This document shows, in pieces, positions 62,403 to 64,000 of a DNA stretch of 64,000 nt. The notes below the pieces were generated by a model. The model had not been told where the DNA came from and did not search any database. It was given only the letters and a program-made list of their open reading frames with translations. The stretch is taken from assembly GCA_013396525.1 (NCBI GenBank), contig VWYX01000682.1:124001-188000 (forward strand), in the 5' to 3' direction. Source of the DNA: Chaetorhynchus papuensis. Taxonomy: Eukaryota > Chordata > Aves > Passeriformes > Rhipiduridae. Made by a program: the position numbers and the translations under genes. The first letter of the stretch is position 1. The number at the start of each line of letters is the position of its first letter.

Positions 62403-64000
62403 GGTGCCTCCAGTCTCTGTGTTCTGCTGGCTTCCTGCTGCTCAAGTGACACAGGATATTCACAGGACTACTGAGATAATGGCAGGTCAATTTGCTGTAG
62501 GTAGACAGTTTAGTCACATGAGTTTTGCTGAAGGCCTAGGGTCAGAATTTAGACAAGGCTGAGCCCTCCTAAAATGTGGGGCAAGGACAACTGGGCAGGA
62601 AAACAGGGCATAAGAAGGACAAAAGGGGTGATAGATTTGCCTCCACCACCCCATCCCGCTCTTGAACCAGTCTGTACGCTCTGTTTCCAGCAGCCCTATT
62701 ATGTCATTTGAACAGGAAGGAATATTTTCCAATGGAAACACCTTCCATAGGTGTTCCCTTACCAGAGAATTGTTCCCCTTTGCCAAAACCAACAAAAAAA
62801 CATTACACAGACTGAAAAAGATGATTTGTTCAGAAGAACTCTCCATCCCCAATTTACCCCCAGAGGAGAGGTGGGAGCTCTTATTAACAAGACACACAAT
62901 TATGCTAAAGTTGACAGCAGAGAATCTGCCAGCAGCTAAGAGTTTGTACCAGCAGGATTTAGGGACAAGAGGATGACCTGCCTGAAACACCCCAAAGAAA
63001 GCAGGACTTGAATGATCCAGATCTAATACTTGACAGAAAATAAAACCTGAAACTTAAAACAAAAACTGAAGTGTGAACCTCTGTGCAGGAGAGGCTCTCA
63101 CTGTGTTTTGGACAGAGTCTCTCTGGAAGCAATTAACAAATCTTTCCTATCACACTAATGACTAGTGGAAATGCTAAAAAGCAACTCTTGAAAGCCAACA
63201 GGGCTGCAGAAATTACACCCAAGAGCAGCTGAGAAAGTTGAGAATCATTCTCATTGAAAACCACAGGATACAAAATCATGAGGACAGAGAATTGAATCAG
63301 AAGAAAACAAGGCAAGAAACAAAGACTGCAGATCGAGCTCTTTGGGTAGAAGACAATGAAAGAAAACAAGGCTGCAACTCCTCAGCTGGACACGAGCTTC
63401 CAGCCCATGAGCTCCCATGAGAGCTCGCATACATCGCTAGGCAGCTACAGACACTCCTGGAACTCACTTCACAAGTCTTTGTTCAACTTCAGAGAGGCTC
63501 TGGAAGAAGTTGCAGCAACTGTTGGACAGAAAAGAGGTTCAAATCTGTCTGTTCAAGAGCAGATTGGCAGGGAGGGAGGGATGCTGTGTGGAAAACCTGT
63601 AAAGAGAGAGGGCTTATTTCCAGCAGCAGAGAGCTCTTAAATCTCACAGAATAAAAAGCTTCCCAAGGAGTCACTCATTATGAGCCAAATCTGAAGGAGT
63701 TTGGAAGCGATGGATTTTTGACTGAACATTGGTATGGATGCTTGTGTGAAAGGCAACAGAACTCAGTATTTGCAGTTAGCACTGACATCTTCATGTTGTT
63801 TTCTTTATTACATGTTTTTTAACAGTTTGGTTTCTCAAATGAGGGTGATGCTTTTCATTTCCTAACAACTGCTCTCCTTGCTAGGAGCATTTACAGCACA
63901 TGTTAAGCCATGTTTTGCTGCCATGGCAGGGACAATCAGATATTCACAGTCAAGAATGGGTTTTAAAGTCCACTGTTAACAGCCCTGGCCTGGCATTACA
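62403..64000. other. intergenic, nothing recognised
   Basis: No exon, RNA gene or known repeat recognised. Reading frames on both strands at about 62514-62990 reach 104-158 codons but resemble no known family and overlap each other antisense, as expected for non-coding DNA. Confidence 0.5.

Noticed and set aside
63530..63560. GGTTCAAATC string resembling a tRNA T-loop
   Set aside because: No matching acceptor, D-arm or anticodon structure could be built around it.

Overview
This window is vertebrate nuclear DNA, almost certainly from a bird. One gene is split by GT-AG introns, the gene density is very low, CR1-type LINE fragments are present, and there is an interspersed repeat of a kind I know from avian genomes. 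A passerine is plausible but I cannot prove it from the sequence.

The only protein-coding gene I can support is the Fas ligand gene (FASLG/TNFSF6). It lies on the minus strand, with coding exons between 60438 and 58028. All four exons, all six splice sites, the start and the stop can be read. The exons join in frame to give 253 residues: a short proline-rich cytoplasmic tail, one membrane anchor, a stalk, and a C-terminal TNF homology domain ending in a near-canonical FasL tail. The gene is compact (about 2.4 kb of coding span). Its first exon sits in a CpG-rich patch, and an extra in-frame upstream ATG leaves the start slightly open.

Layout. 1-9328: AT-rich, no gene, one strong CTCF-like motif at 3944. 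9329-9713: probable solo LTR. 11103-13319: a 558-bp direct duplication, identical as far as I can see, whose neighbouring 49-bp segment is inverted and diverged in one copy. 13320-34692: mostly unremarkable, with a small CR1 tail at 18850. 34693-34788: a 17-bp perfect inverted repeat. About 38300-49200: GC-richer, with three CTCF-like motifs (two minus, one plus), a pair of old diverged repeats, a CpG-rich patch, tandem repeats and a recognisable interspersed repeat (46205-46810). 49200-54915: AT-rich again apart from a small CpG-rich patch at 51160. 54916-55276: an antisense CR1 3' end. 55277-58027: FASLG 3' flank, probably including its 3' UTR. 60439-64000: FASLG upstream flank with a CR1 fragment at 62328.

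In mammals FASLG is followed by TNFSF18 and TNFSF4. I saw no recognisable exon of either here, so about 57 kb 3' of FASLG is gene-free as far as I can tell. I found no sign of a new molecular system. The most unusual items are the 558-bp duplication with its inverted edge, the arrangement of CTCF-like motifs, and the structure of the FASLG N-terminus. All counts were made by eye.
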